Part shown: in pieces, positions 44,728-57,131 of the stretch
How the letters are laid out: every line of letters starts with the position of its first letter
How positions within the stretch are numbered: the first letter of the stretch is position 1
The notes under the pieces: generated by a model
The model's database searches: none
What the model saw: only the letters and a program-made list of their open reading frames with translations
What the model was told of the DNA's origin: nothing
Assembly (NCBI GenBank): GCA_023376005.1
Contig: CM042139.1
Span: forward strand, 138,077,280-138,141,279
Direction: 5' to 3'
DNA length: 64,000 nt
Origin: Doryteuthis pealeii
Taxonomy: Eukaryota; Mollusca; Cephalopoda; Myopsida; Loliginidae
Program-made: the position numbers and the translations under genes

Positions 44728-44985
44728 GGTGTTCGATGCGGTGATTATCGTCGTAGGAAACGGACACGTTGACCCAAGGTCAAATTCTGGACCCATTTAA
44801 CATAACGCTAATACCTTTGAGAAGGATTTGCCTCCACCTATTATCCCTCTACTTATGGGTAAACTGCAGGACCGACAGAGGTCTTTAACTTTGGTACGGC
44901 GAAAGGTTTAGGAGTAGGAAAAATCTGAATTTAGACTCAATAAACAATTGACTTTGTGTTACAAATCTTGCTCGTGTGGATGTTG
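44728..44985 (+). mobile_element. SINE-C copy
   Basis: GATTATCGTCGTAGGAAACG head, GGTCAAATTCTGG box B, shortened GTTTGCATTT region, TTTAACTTTGGTACGGC and TTGTGTTACAAATCTTGCTC tail. Confidence 0.7.
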
Positions 44986-45089
44986 ACATATACATACATA
45001 TAACTACACTTGCAATTGAAACATCAACCCGCTTTTACAGAAGTCCTCACAAGGGCAGAATGCACAAGCAGTGAAACTTTCATCATAAC

Positions 45090-45655
45090 GTGCGTTTGAA
45101 TAATGTTAGAATGCCGAAGCAACTCTTTTACTGTCATGTTGGTAAAAGGCCAAATCATGAGCCTTGAAAGAAGTATAAGGGTAAGCTTGTGCAATAAAAA
45201 TAGATACTGACAACTCGGAAAGGCTAGCATTGAAGAGTACTGAATGTAGAATCAAAGTGGATGATGGCTGAACAAGTTTTGAGAATGAACGAATTGAGCA
45301 TTAAACCCTCAAACGTCAACTTCGAAAGGGATACATCTGTCATATTGGTGAGAACAAGGAGGGTAGGAAATGTCTAACATATGATCCGATACTGCTTTTT
45401 AAGGCTGGATATGTCAATCATCGGAAATCTTATCAGAATCAATACATGTACACAAACTGTAACAATGTTTGTAAGTCGGCTTCTAGTCTTAAGAGGCATA
45501 TTTCACCATCTGATCCAATTGACCCAGTGGGAAAGGAGTCCCTCCTGTGTCACATTTGCATCAAACTTTTTGCATCTACAGCGAGCTTGATGACCCACAT
45601 GAGGGCTCATGAGACGAAAGTTTCTGGTTGTGGGGTTGTAGGATTGTGAGTGATG
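45090..45655 (+). pseudogene. LINE ORF C-terminal relic with three C2H2 zinc fingers
   Basis: RMPKQLFYCHVGKRPNHEP followed by KKYKGKL (45108-45190) is a LINE C-terminal motif. After stops and a frame change, an open stretch 45305-45649 holds three fingers at CX2CX12HX3H spacing. Finger 1 (from 45371) has the second Cys and last His changed to Tyr. Finger 2 (45449-45505) has the first Cys changed to Tyr (TAC) and lacks the last His. Finger 3 (45548-45610, CHIC...H...H) is intact. Such fingers occur at the end of some LINE ORFs in molluscs (from memory). Host zinc-finger gene is less likely because LINE sequence lies directly upstream and decay is visible. Confidence 0.6.
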
Positions 45656-45694
45656 GAAGTGATCTCAAAAGATTATCCGATTTCTATGCTGTAG

Positions 45695-45985
45695 ATGACT
45701 AGTGTAATGGTTATCGTCGTAGGAAATGGACATGGCAAGATATGTACAAATCCTGGACGAGGCTGTTTGCACTTCACGGAGCAATAATACGCTTGGGAAA
45801 AGTATGCATCCAAATATTATCCTTCCAGCTATGAGTAAAATACTAGGACAGACTCGGCCATTTAAATTTGATTAGTTAACCAGTTTCAAATAATAAAAGC
45901 TCTGTATTGCCACCTGTTAAACACCGCTTAAGAAATTGATTTTGTGTTGCATCCTACTCGTGCGGACTGTTTGGTAAATCCATGT
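45695..45985 (+). mobile_element. SINE-C copy, full length
   Basis: GTGTAATGGTTATCGTCGTA head, TACAAATCCTGGACGAGGC, GCTATGAGTAAAATACTAGG, tail TTGTGTTGCATCCTACTCGT, then a (TATG)n run at 45985. Confidence 0.8.
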
Positions 45986-46076
45986 ATGTATGTATGTATG
46001 TATGTATGAATATGGATGTGTGTGTTTAATAGTATCAAAAGTATACCTATACAAGTTATGAAGTCAACAGATGCGT

Positions 46077-46095
46077 ATATATATATATATATATA
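46077..46095. repeat. Short (TA)n
   Basis: TA tract of 19 bp. Confidence 0.9.
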
Positions 46096-46489
46096 ATGTT
46101 CCACTATGGGGATGAAAGGGTTATTGTTTTTTGTTAGACCATGTAAGTTACGAGAAAATAAGTAAAAAACTTTTACAGTTACAAATAGTTAAATAATGAT
46201 TTGTTGTTTGCTTATTATAATCTCAGTCTAACTAAAACTATTTTCCCATCAATTTCCCGATCACGTGATTCAACTAAGCCAATCAGAGAGAACTACTCGA
46301 TTGATCTTGGGATGAAAGCCAGCCCGTCAAACTTTATGATTTAAACGCAAATCTCAATGAATTACGGCCAATGCCTAACCGTTAGATTCAAATTATACAC
46401 TTCATTACAAAACTGATAGACTATGCCTGTTCATTATGTAACACTATTATAGCAGACGAAAGAAATATGAATTCAAAACAGCTCACTCC

Positions 46490-46560
46490 GCTTAAGAACT
46501 GACCTTGTGTCACATCTTGCCCGTAGCATAGAGAATCTCTTTGCTTACGATTCATAAACT
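46490..46560 (+). mobile_element. SINE-C tail fragment
   Basis: CTCCGCTTAAGAACTGACCT and TGTCACATCTTGCCCGTAGC. A similar stretch with the same following TTGCTTACGATTCATAAA lies at 47465-47525. Confidence 0.5.
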
Positions 46561-46599
46561 TAAGTTTTTTTTATTTAAGTTTTAATTTAGTACGAGGTT

Positions 46600-47040
46600 A
46601 ATCCTACAAGTCAGGTCTCCAAAGCACTGCGGACGCAAGGAACCTCTTTGTCTGGCTATTAGTAACTGTTGTGTTTATTGTGCATGTGCCTGCGTCTGTC
46701 CCTACGTGCACTTCACTACCAGTCTAGGGGTGGTCGTCTTTTCTGATGGAGCTAACGATTGATGCTGCCGCCAAGTGTGAAGTTCACGCAGTTATTAGTT
46801 TTTAACGCAAAAGTCATAAAACCGATTGAAACTAATCTCCAATAAACGTGCATGACTAGCACAACCGTCCGCGAGGAGTGTAGCGAGTTTGCAATGACGA
46901 CGAGGTTCAACTCTTCCTCAGCGACATGGCGACAAGCTAGTATGACATGGGTATACAAAGACTGCCAGAGTGTTTACAAAAAGGCATCGGCCGAAATCAC
47001 AATTATGTCGAAAAATAGGTATTTGTTCAAACTTTAAAAA
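46600..47040. other. G+C-richer unassigned block
   Basis: ~440 bp with higher G+C and one AATAAA (46840). Short frames on both strands overlap. No domain or second copy seen. Confidence 0.3.
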
Positions 47041-48159
47041 TCACTTAAACACCATTGACAATAAAGAGTAAACGTTTATGTGATATCTAAATATTTTGGA
47101 GATCTTTGGGATTATCCTCGTATAAACGCTAATGTATTAGATTTAAACGAAAGATGCATTTAATAGGAACGGTTTCCTTATAGGTTTTAAGTTGAGTTTT
47201 TAATATGAAATTGTTTCATTTTAAGCTTATTTACTTATGTTATTTTACTTATCAAAATATACCTTTCATAAATCAAATATATAATGATAGCATTATATAG
47301 CAGTAGCAAAATATTGGTGATATTACCTTTGGAATTAACCAGGTGTGTACAAAATAAGTAAATGTCGCTTAAAATTACGAAATAAACAATGAATGAAACG
47401 ATAACATCTTTCATAATAGTCACCTTGACTTGACAATATTCCTTATGTAAATCTATTCAATTAATTTGCCTTGTGCCACCTTCAGTCCGTAGCATCAAAA
47501 AAACTTGCTTACGATTCATAAATTCTATAACTATTTTTACGATAAAATTTAGTTTTTACTACATAAATATATTGCCACTCAAAATTAGGAAATGAGCAAC
47601 GAATGATACGATCATTATCTATATAATAGAGGCATTGAGACTCAACACAATTATTCCACTAAGTTTTCCCTTGGTTGAAGCACCTCTGAAACCACTCTTT
47701 TGACATGGTTTGAGATTGCGCTGTTGTATTTAATCAGATTTATATCAATTGCATTCGATGGAAATAGCGAAGAAAAGCAAATGACCTGACAGGTCTTTTC
47801 ATATTGCCAAGGATATTACCTCCATCCCCAATTCCGATTGAGCAGCTGTTCTGAAAAATCGAATCGACGTTTATTAAGTCTATTGATGTGTTGTTCCACA
47901 TAGTATGCCAACCAAAGATACTTTTTTTTGCATCAGCGCATCAATTTTACTTTTAATAGTTATTAGTAATTTTTATTTTTGTCTGGTGCCAACAACCAAG
48001 ATGTTGGTTTAGAAGACATTTATTTATTCATTTATTTCTAGAAGGGTCATCGTTTTTTCGCTTTCCTCTATCAATTAATTATTTATAGGTAAATCTGGCT
48101 TTATGACATCTGTTCACTTATCAGTCAGCAAAGTATATATACAGGCACAGACATACACA
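47041..48159. other. No gene seen
   Basis: AT-rich, apart from the SINE-C tail-like piece at 47465-47525. Confidence 0.35.
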
Positions 48160-48169
48160 CACACGAACA

Positions 48170-48255
<86 letters not shown>

Positions 48256-48450
48256 TGTATGTTTGTGCATATATATACATATATATATAAGTATATATAT
48301 ATATACAATGTATATATAAGTATATATACAATCTTGAAACGTATATGGACGTATGCATCTATTTTTAAATGGTATAACACAAAAATATATGTATATCTGC
48401 AAATATATACACATACACGAAATAGCCAAACTTCACCCTCACATACACCC

Positions 48451-48515
<65 letters not shown>
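48160..48515. repeat. (CA)n(TA)n ... (TA)n compound microsatellites
   Basis: CA 48170-48211, TA 48212-48254, TA-rich middle, TA 48452-48514. The long YIYI frames on both strands are artefacts. Confidence 0.95.
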
Positions 48516-48517
<2 letters not shown>

Positions 48518-48589
48518 CCATCAATTATGCGTCAGAAATATGACTTGACCACTTCATAATATCTGAACTTTCCAAAGGTAAATCTTCTT

Positions 48590-48990
48590 TAGAAATCTCC
48601 CAAATAATTTCAAGATATCACTAAACTGTTAAAATATTTGGTCCATGGAGAGTTCCTGGGGGTCCGAAAATAACTGCAGATGCTTTATAGCCTTCTTCAA
48701 AGAGCATCTGAAATATCGACTGAAAAAGCAAAGATTCACCTTCAGTAAAACCCTCATATTTATGCAAGATAATTCAGTACAGATTATCTAAAAAGATTAG
48801 TCTTCTGGAAGATGAACTGGCCGACTCATTCTCCAGACTTAAACCCATTTGTATACATTTTAAACGACAAAACTTAACATAATGCTACAGGACTTACGTT
48901 TAAAACACTGATACTCCCTAGAGAGTTAAGAAGGGATGAGACTGTCCAATACATAAATGGGTGGCCTTTTAAGCGACAGCCAGTAGTGTA
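48590..48990 (+). pseudogene. mariner/Tc1-type transposase relic
   Basis: Translation gives FKEHLKYRLKKQRFTFSKT, then LIFMQDN with the catalytic Asp codon at 48768-48770, and in another frame HSPDLNPFVYIL with Asp at 48836-48838. The two Asp are 68 bp apart; a mariner DD34D needs about 105 bp, so roughly 37 bp are deleted. Stops follow. A transposase core relic, with the N-terminal DNA-binding part not recognised. Confidence 0.75.
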
Positions 48991-49519
48991 AGCAAGCTGA
49001 GACCCCTGTAGTTATATATAAGTAAAATGTACTAAATAACAAATTAAAGCAATGTTGTATTGGAGACTTAAGACCATAAATGTAGTAAGACGCATTTCTA
49101 TAAACCAGTAACTAATTAAATATCAGCAGTAAATTCTATATGTAAACTCCGCACTGAACATAGGGTAAATTTAAACTTTAAACAACAACTAAATTATTTC
49201 CTGATTTTTCTTCAAAAGTTTGAGCTAAATTATATGGAGTACGTAATTTTATTATATAAGGAAACTTCATCGCGTTGGTTTTAAATTTAATTGAGCTCAA
49301 AGAAAACTCGCACTTGTAAAGTAAACACGGTCAAATAATAGACATTTATTATCTAGACGAACAGACTCACTTGTAGGTCTATACAAGGTCATTAAAATCC
49401 AACCAACATGTTTTTCTGAAGGGTTTTATTTCGGTGTAATAGCTTGAGAGAGAACTCTGACTTATATACATATCTTGGTTTTATAGTTTCAATATTGCGA
49501 CCATCCTGGTCATATTCTT
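48991..49519. other. No gene seen
   Basis: AT-rich sequence. Confidence 0.35.
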
Positions 49520-49805
49520 TGTAGGCACAGCTATCTTCGTAGCAACTAGAATCGACAATCCGGATTTAAATCCTGGTTGAGACTGGTAGGTTTCATTTCA
49601 CGGTAATGCCCTTAAGAAATTCATACATTAATCTCTTCTCCCCCATGCTATGGGTAAATAGTAGGGTAGATTTTGTTCTTTAGCCATACTTAGGCAACTA
49701 CTCTAGGAGAAAGGAAATTATGAATGCAAACCGGCTCTACTCCGCTTAAAAATTGTCCCCGTATTTCCCCTTGTCCTTGCCGCAGTGATTGGTTGAATAC
49801 TTCCC
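49520..49805 (+). mobile_element. SINE-C copy
   Basis: GATTTAAATCCTGGTTGAG (box B), GCTATGGGTAAATAGTAGGG, CTCTAGGAGAAAGGAAATTA, tail with GATTGGTTGAATAC. Diverged. Confidence 0.7.
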
Positions 49806-50454
49806 TACCTTATTCGTACTTGGTTAGATGTAGAAAAATGTAAACCGAATCATTTATTTAATGCATGAATGGTAGTTTTTTCACGATTTTAAAGCATACT
49901 AATAATTTAAGAGTTAATTTGTCTTTGTTATCCCGCTACTACAAGCTCCTGTGCCCAATGTTATGGATGCGCTCGGATAGTAATGAGTATGTGTTAAATA
50001 CAAATACTTTTTAGATAAATCTATTTCCCCCAAAGAATGGGATCCTAAAATGCATTGCTACTCCAGTTAGAGCAGGGGTGATCTAAGTCTAAGTACCGGA
50101 CATGTATAAAACGATGGGGATGTCCCCTTAAAGAAAAATGGTGATATTTCAAAAAGTACCAGGTACCTCTAAAGGTGGGCGTTCATTTCTAACATGAGGT
50201 AACCAAGCGATTACCCGATACTATTAGCATTTTTGTAATATTAACCATTGTATTTCTTTGAGAAAATAACAAAATAAATGAAATTATTATAATTAATTAT
50301 CATTGTGATAACTTCATTGCAATCTATTAGATTTCCATGTGCCACAGTTGAATGAGCTGTCTATCTTTATGAATTTTTAATGAGTTGATTAGTAAAGTTA
50401 AATTTTGCAGTTAATACAAAAAAAACATGATGACATGCATTAAAACATGAGAAT
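49806..50454. other. No gene seen
   Basis: AT-rich sequence. Confidence 0.35.
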
Positions 50455-50525
50455 AATTTAGTATTATTCAGACTATTGTCCTCATCTTTATTGTTATCTG
50501 TACAACTTATCGACATTTTTTCCGT
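50455..50525 (-). mobile_element. SINE-E 3' fragment
   Basis: Complement AACAATAAAGATGAGGACAA and TAGTCTGAATA match 57780-57815. Confidence 0.5.
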
Positions 50526-50586
50526 TTGGAAAATTTATCATAAATTACTTTCAGCACAATACAATCAACGCACTCTAAAACTAACT

Positions 50587-50847
<261 letters not shown>

Positions 50848-50877
50848 GTGTGAAAATGGAAAAGGAATGGAATCCGA

Positions 50878-51130
50878 CAATATGAGGAAAAATAAGTAAA
50901 GAAAAGAAATGTAGATGGATGAAATGAATTTAATCGATATCACATTAATCGATATCACTCACACATGTGTTTCGGTCATTTTATGTGTGTGAAAATATTT
51001 CGCACACATAGAAGAATCGACCTTCATCAAAGTGAACATTTATTTAAATGTTCACTCTGATATCGATTAATGTGATATCGATTAAATACATTTCATCCAT
51101 CTACATTTCTTTTCTTTACTTATTCTTTTC

Positions 51131-51136
<6 letters not shown>
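50878..51136. mobile_element. TA-bounded foldback element 4
   Basis: Arms 50878-50957 and 51056-51136 are inverted, for example TAAGTAAAGAAAAGAAATG and complement. ATCGATATCACATTA is duplicated in each arm. The loop contains a 10-bp palindrome (51031-51054) and, on the minus strand, TTGATGAAGGTCG ... GACCGAAACAC, again hammerhead-like. TA tracts lie on both sides. Confidence 0.75.

Positions 51137-51177
<41 letters not shown>
51135..51177. repeat. (TA)n microsatellite
   Basis: Right border of foldback 4. Confidence 0.95.
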
Positions 51178-52789
51178 GTATAACTGTATGTCTGTATGTT
51201 TGGATGTTGGTAAAAGAAAATTGCTGGAAACCATCAAAACCAATGTTCAATAAAATCAACACTAAAATTTTGTCTGAGAAAGGTTCACAAATGTATACCT
51301 CTAATCTTATAATAAAATAGATATATAGAAAAATAACTTTATTATTCTATGCAGAAATATAGATAATAGATTGGTTTCCAGCTTTTAAAATTTAATTTCT
51401 TTGATTGAAAGCATGTATTTGCTCTTTGAAAATGGAAGATAATGAATCATCAGATACAATTATTCTTATGCTTACGAAAATGAAAATGAAAAATGCTGCT
51501 GTATTTTCTTGCACTAATCTTAATAGAGAATTAGTGTCTAATACAATATAAACTGATATTTGCTAGAAATATTTTCATTTGGAGTCATTTAATTGAAAAT
51601 TCTTATGATATGATGTCATATATGTGGTTATGATTACATCTACAAAAAAAAAATAATAAAGTCTGGCAGGAAAGGCCACTCTCCTTTAGTTCTACTGCCA
51701 TAGATCGTCTTTACTGCAGCCAAAATAAATGTAACATGTATAAATCCAAAAGATCATTGTCATTCTTTACACGTAAAACCACGATTTAAGATCTCAACCG
51801 AAAAACCAAATCACATATCTTTTTCCCGGTTTTAAAATTAAAAAAAGAAACGCAAACATATCAGATGCTGTCAAATATAACACCGTTCAGTTTTTTCCTT
51901 ACACATTTTAATCTGATTCCAGCTGACTATTTGAAATAAAGAAAATAAAATTAAAAGAAACACAACGCAACAAAAAGCAAACAAAAAAGAAAAGGAACAA
52001 AACTGAGAAAATCGAAAGAGCTGTTAACTCAACAAAAACAAATTTCTAAAAAAAATCGCAAGAATTTATGAGTCCCTAGGCCATAACAAAAGACGAAGCA
52101 ATCGCATATTTCCAAAAGACGTGGAAAAGGCAGAGTTTTCATTTGTTTGATAATGTGTTAGTCAGAGAAGACACGCTGGATTTCAATGCAGAGTCACGTA
52201 GGTGATTGGCGAATAGCAATGCCTTGATCATTGCTGCATGTCATCCGGTAACCCTTCATCGAAAACATGGGGCATCGTTCATAAAGTGGCCATTTTGATT
52301 GGTTGCAACAAGGCCTTTATAGTAATTGCTATATTAGCACTGAGTCATGTGCCTGTCACATGCGTGTTCTCGTTGCCTGTGGCCGAATAGAAATTGAAAA
52401 GATGGAAGAAAAGATTATTTTTGATGTTACTGGATGATCATTTATCGATTGAGGGTTTATATTTGTGGAATTAATACGTAAAAATGTAATTCTTATGTAA
52501 ATCATAATATTGGAATACCTAACCCCGTCCATGATACGCACACAATTATATTTGCTTTAAAAAGAAAAAGATGTGATGATTAATGATCATCACGAACATG
52601 TGAGAATAGCTAAATATCGAGAACAGAAGAAAAACATTCAGAAATGGCTATTACTCGTGCGAAAATAACAATAGTAATTTTCATGAAACTTATTATTTAC
52701 TAGCCAGCTACCAGGCATTGCCCATGATTTAAAACCTTGCCTATTTTAAACCGCTCAGTGCGGCTCTAGCACCACTGCGATTCTACCGT
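51178..52789. other. No gene seen
   Basis: AT-rich; a somewhat richer patch at 52080-52390 has no match. Confidence 0.35.
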
Positions 52790-52915
52790 AAACCTCTAGT
52801 AGCGGCTCACGCACGTGTCACTGAAAAATCACTACGTGAACAACCCTGCCATTTTTTTTTGTCTATGAACCAACCCTGAGACTGGTACTTGATCCTTTTG
52901 CATACATGTAAAAAG
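52790..52915 (+). repeat. Dispersed repeat, partner of 13344
   Basis: Same ordered blocks as at 13344-13465. No TA tract here. Confidence 0.6.
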
Positions 52916-53261
52916 TATCAAGGAGATTTGGTACAGGCAAGGAATGAAAGGTTTAAACATAAATCTCTTGCCTATATTTCATATAGATTACTAAATACTA
53001 TATTTCTATATATTTGTTTTATTATCTTCTATTCTTCTTATATTATTGGATATTTATTAGGGGTTTAAATCAACCTTCTGGAGATCACGTGGCGTCACTT
53101 ATAAAGGCAAGATCGCAACAATCTATATTCCTCCTCTTCAATTGTTCCACACGGGGACAAGGTAAGGTACGCAACTTAGCATCGCTACACCCACGATGGT
53201 AGATGAAGTTTATAGGAGCATAGAGCTTTCAAATAAACTACCACGAATTACTATTACTACG

Positions 53262-53490
53262 GAGGCGCGTGGCATAATGGTTAGAGTCATAGGAAATGGA
53301 CTCATCGATCCGGGTTCAAATCCTAGACAAGGTTGTTTGCATTTCACATAGCCCTAATACCCTTGGAAAAGGTATGAATCCATATATTCTCCCTCCAGCT
53401 ATGCGCTCTTTAATCTGAGCTCTTTAACCTGGGATAGGTTACCAGTCCAGGAGAAGGAAACTCTGAATTTGAAAAAATCCTGAGGTCAGT
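53262..53490 (+). mobile_element. SINE-C copy with intact promoter boxes
   Basis: GGCATAATGGTTAGAGTC (box A) and CCGGGTTCAAATCCTAG (box B) are close to tRNA consensus, followed by GTTTGCATTTCACATAGC and CCTTGGAAAAGGTATGAATC. The tail is replaced after GAAACTCTGAATTTG. Confidence 0.8.
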
Positions 53491-53632
53491 CATTGATTGG
53501 GTTTGTGGCATTCCTTTTGCATCACTTCTTTCCTATCGACTGGACCAAAAAGTACGGATGGTCCAACACAAGCCTTCACCACTATAAACAAATGTTGCAT
53601 AGGACCAGTCGGGTCGTAGTAGTATAAGTCGT

Positions 53633-53635
<3 letters not shown>

Positions 53636-53669
<34 letters not shown>

Positions 53670-53671
53670 CG
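53636..53671. repeat. (AGT)n microsatellite
   Basis: About 12 AGT units. Confidence 0.95.
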
Positions 53672-53694
53672 TTAGTTCAGAAACAATATACGCA

Positions 53695-54072
53695 AGTCGT
53701 ATAGTCACAATGGATTGTTTATTCCTTTCTAGGCTCGTGAGTTCTTTTTCAGAGAAAAGGAGAGAGAGGGTAAGGTCAAATTATCATGTAAATCATGTTC
53801 GGTACTACCATGCGCAACCTATTACGGGGGAGGGGGACTCGGGAAGACCCGTCCGCCCCTCACGAAGGCTCAGTCAAATCCCGGAACTTCTTTTTTTTTT
53901 AAATCTAATACCGAGGTCATTCGTTGGTCAATTGCTCGCACCCCGTTGAGTGTCTACTCTTCTAAACTTTAACGTTTGTTCTTATTTCTTTTTCTTCTCT
54001 TTCTCCAGAAATCCGAACACCGTCCCCCTTTCAATCCCCGAATTCCTTGTAGACCACAATAATTACGCTACA
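53695..54072 (+). mobile_element. LTR fragment, family of 16811
   Basis: AAGTCGTATAGT, GGTAAGGTCAAATTATCAT, the C/T-rich block with CCAGAAA and the end AATTACGCTACA (54061-54072) follow the order of 16850-17388. The left end is missing. Confidence 0.45.
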
Positions 54073-55034
54073 CAAACCACTGTGTAGGTGGTTCATTGGA
54101 TGAAAACTCATGTGTCAAAATCGACGAGAGAATCCACTACTAATAATCTTCCACCAGAATTCTCTAAACAGGAGAATTTAATTCATACAGCCAAATTCCT
54201 CAAGTAGGCATATCTTTCTGCAAACTATATCTCTTTACCCCTATCCAACTTAATAATTATTATACCAAATTGAACTCATTGAACATTGCAAATAATAACA
54301 TTCACTTTCTATATTTGTGGTGACAATTATACATTCGTTTTACTTGTTTATCGTTGTACATTTATGATTTGTACATTAAATGGTTTTTTGTAGTATATTG
54401 GGTTATGGTAACTTTTCTTCAGAAAAGCGCACAGCTTCTCTTTGCTACCACTTTGTAATTGCATTATTTCCCCTACATTCCTTGGGAGTTTAAATTCCTT
54501 ACTTTAATTTCTATATCATACATATTTATGTTTAAGTTGCTTATTTCATTACTATTCTTGTCTTTTTATTTTATTTCTTTTTTATTTGCTTCTTGTTTCC
54601 TTTTTATCAGAAATAACCATTTAAATAAGTTGTTTCTATCTGCATCCACATTCATAATCTAAAATTGGATCGTGCCTATGTTTCATATTTTGCCTTATTC
54701 TTCTATCATGAAAGCTGTTAATACGCAGTTGTTTTTAAAAAGAATTTAACAATTATATGATATCGAGTATTTCTGCATAGTAGAATTAAGTTGCTCCTAT
54801 TCGTTTTGTTAAAGTATTCATCTCTAATATCAATAGTTAAATCGTTTCAAGTAATTATTTCTATTTAAAAATAATCATTTGCACTCAGTTCTATGGTTCT
54901 AAGTAACAAATGATGATCCTTAGTAAATAATTATATCTTCAAGTAACTATTCTTAGTAAGAATAATTTACAGGTCTGTGGTATCAATTATTCTACCCAAA
55001 TATGAATATTGTTTAACAGATATATTTGATACAT
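54073..55034. other. Mostly featureless
   Basis: AT-rich. 54690-54790 resembles one unit of the tandem array at 35335 (AAAGAATTTAACAATTATAT, TTTCTGCAT). Confidence 0.4.
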
Positions 55035-55140
55035 TGATGAGACCCTAACCTGTGCTTTAGAGTGGACTTATGAGTAATGGCAATGAAGGGTACTCAACTC
55101 TCCAGATGTGCAGAATTGGAGAGTAAAACATCATATGCAA
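55035..55140 (+). repeat. DR1 dispersed repeat, 5' part
   Basis: GATGAGACCCTAACCTGTGC, GAGTAATGGCAATGAAGGGT and ACTCTCCAGATG match the DR1 start. Confidence 0.55.
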
Positions 55141-55177
55141 ATTAGTGTCATACTCGCGACCATTCATGTGGGCGTAT

Positions 55178-55315
55178 CATCGTGAAATAAATGTTTGCAA
55201 ACTAGTCTCGCAGATTCCTTACTATCGAAGAGCGTGATCGATCCTCGCTGGATAACCCAGTCATGTGACCTTGATTCACATCCTAGCTGTGGCGAATGGG
55301 TTGGATAAATACCAA
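55178..55315 (+). mobile_element. SINE-A copy, full length
   Basis: ACTAGTCTCGCAGATTCC, GATCGATCCTCGCTGGATAA (box B) and CTGTGGCGAATGGGTTGGAT tail. Confidence 0.75.
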
Positions 55316-55649
55316 ACACAGGACCCTCCATTTCTTTGCTGGGGATACAGTCAGCATATTAAAAGTTCCGCGAAAATGCGGGGGAAATATTTAGTTAGAA
55401 CATCAAAAATGACGAGAATAGACTAAGGTACGGGACTAAACATTTTTTTTTCAATAAATGAATTTCTACCCACAAAAAAAGAAGAAAAGATTAACACAAA
55501 AAATAAACATAAAAAAAAAACAACTTATGACTCCCAACTGTAGAGATAATTTGCTGTAAGGCGCGACGCATTGTTTTTTCCACAATATTTTAACGAATGA
55601 ATGCAAAAGAAAATAAACAGCGAAAGTTCATATATTGAAGAAGGGGCAC

Positions 55650-55740
55650 CACATGTAGTGTAATGGTTAACAAGCTAGGCTTGCAGATCATTGATAGTTC
55701 GTTTCTCATTGGGCTCCCCATACTTCTGTCCTTGTGCCAA
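55650..55740 (+). mobile_element. SINE-A copy, tail missing
   Basis: TGTAGTGTAATGGTTAACAA head, GGCTCCCCATACTTCTGTCC body. Confidence 0.7.
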
Positions 55741-55964
55741 ATCAAAGCTAAATTAACTATATTGAAGAAGTTTATTGTGTAGGTGATTCCTTGCATCTCT
55801 GCAACCACCAGACAATCATGTAAATGTTTAATTTATTTTTGAAATCGCTGCATGTAAACAAATGTCCCATAAAAAGTGTTCTATCACGCAAATACAATCT
55901 AGCAGCCGTATTTCTCTTAGCATAACCATCTGTCCCTAATGCATACGTGTATTTGGTTGCCTTT

Positions 55965-56200
55965 TGGCAATTAGATTAGTCGGTAGAACATCCATATAGG
56001 AAGCATAAGGTTTTGGGTTCAATACCAACCCTCACCAAATCAGCGTATGAGTGGCTGAGCTTGGATTTGTGCGAAGCTGATGTGGGAAGCTGATGGCAGT
56101 TGTGGCTCTCCACATCAGATACAAAAATATCGCTGGTATATTGCCAGTGAAAATTGGATAGACTCCTTCTTTGTCCTGCTGATACCAATAATCGGGTACT
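55965..56200 (+). mobile_element. SINE-B copy
   Basis: TTAGTCGGTAGAACATC (box A), GGTTTTGGGTTCAATACC (box B), GAAGCTGATGGCAGTTGTGG body, CTGCTGATACCAATAAT end. Confidence 0.7.
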
Positions 56201-56374
56201 TGAAATTAACACTAGTGTTTGTATACAAATATCATTAGGTCGGCATATCCGACAATACAACAATACTAGCATAATTGATTGCATAACGACACAGAATAGT
56301 GAAGGTCAATCTGGTGAAAAGTTTAGCAAAACATCGGTCAGAAGAGAACAGTGTTTACTGACTGGTGGCGGTCA

Positions 56375-56377
<3 letters not shown>

Positions 56378-56428
<51 letters not shown>
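56378..56428. repeat. (TA)n, left border of unit 1
   Basis: TA tract of about 50 bp. Confidence 0.95.
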
Positions 56429-56429
<1 letters not shown>

Positions 56430-56795
56430 AAGACTCGTCTTTTATTTACAGATTTGAGTTCTCCAGTAATCGAAACATTTATATACCGATGTATTTATCA
56501 GTTAAATTTTCGCGTCTTACTGGCAGCTGAAGTCAGCCGAGGGGTTAAGAAGTCAGACTAATTAAAAGTCAGTCGGGTTTTCGCTTCCGGATAAAAGTAG
56601 TTAATTATTTGTCTAAGCTCCCTGAAATAGACTATAATGCTAAATCTCTAAGTCTTTTGTTATTTCTTTACTCATATATTTGCTCTGTGACTCTAACATT
56701 AAGAGCACACATTGAGCTCTCAAACTGCGACTTGGTTTTGTTTAAATAAAACTCTTGTGTCGTAAGGAAGATTTATACTCTGGACTTTTGGATTA
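56429..56795 (+). mobile_element. TA-bounded tandem unit 1
   Basis: First ~180 bp (AGGAAGACTCGTCTTTTATT ... CGGATAAAAGTAGTT) repeat at 56845. The rest differs; near 56611 TCTAAGCTCCCTGA then GACTATA looks like the outer parts of the hammerhead region with the core gone. Confidence 0.65.
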
Positions 56796-56797
56796 TA

Positions 56798-56844
<47 letters not shown>
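56796..56844. repeat. (TA)n between units 1 and 2
   Basis: TA tract. Confidence 0.95.
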
Positions 56845-56846
<2 letters not shown>

Positions 56847-57131
56847 AAGACTCGTCTTTTATTTACAGATTTGAGTTCTCTAGTGATCGAAACATTTATG
56901 TACCGATGTATTAAATGTTCGCGTCTTACTGGCAGCTGAAGTCGGCCGTGGGGTTAAGAAGTCAGAATGATGAAAAGTCAGTCGGGTTTTCGCTCCCGGA
57001 TAAAAGTAGTTGCTAATTCTAGCCACACTGATGAAACGTGAAACGTCGAAACACGGAGTCTGTTGATGACTATATGTAACCAGGATATTGATTTCTATTT
57101 ACTTATAAATGTAGCGCACGATATTATCACT

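Noticed and set aside
46752..46958. 68-codon minus-strand frame in a GC-richer block
   Set aside because: No domain and overlapping open frames on the other strand.
48103..48524. Frames of 136-137 codons on both strands
   Set aside because: Almost entirely CA/TA microsatellite (THTH, YIYI, VCVC).
53262..53340. tRNA gene
   Set aside because: Good A and B boxes but part of SINE-C, with no cloverleaf closure.
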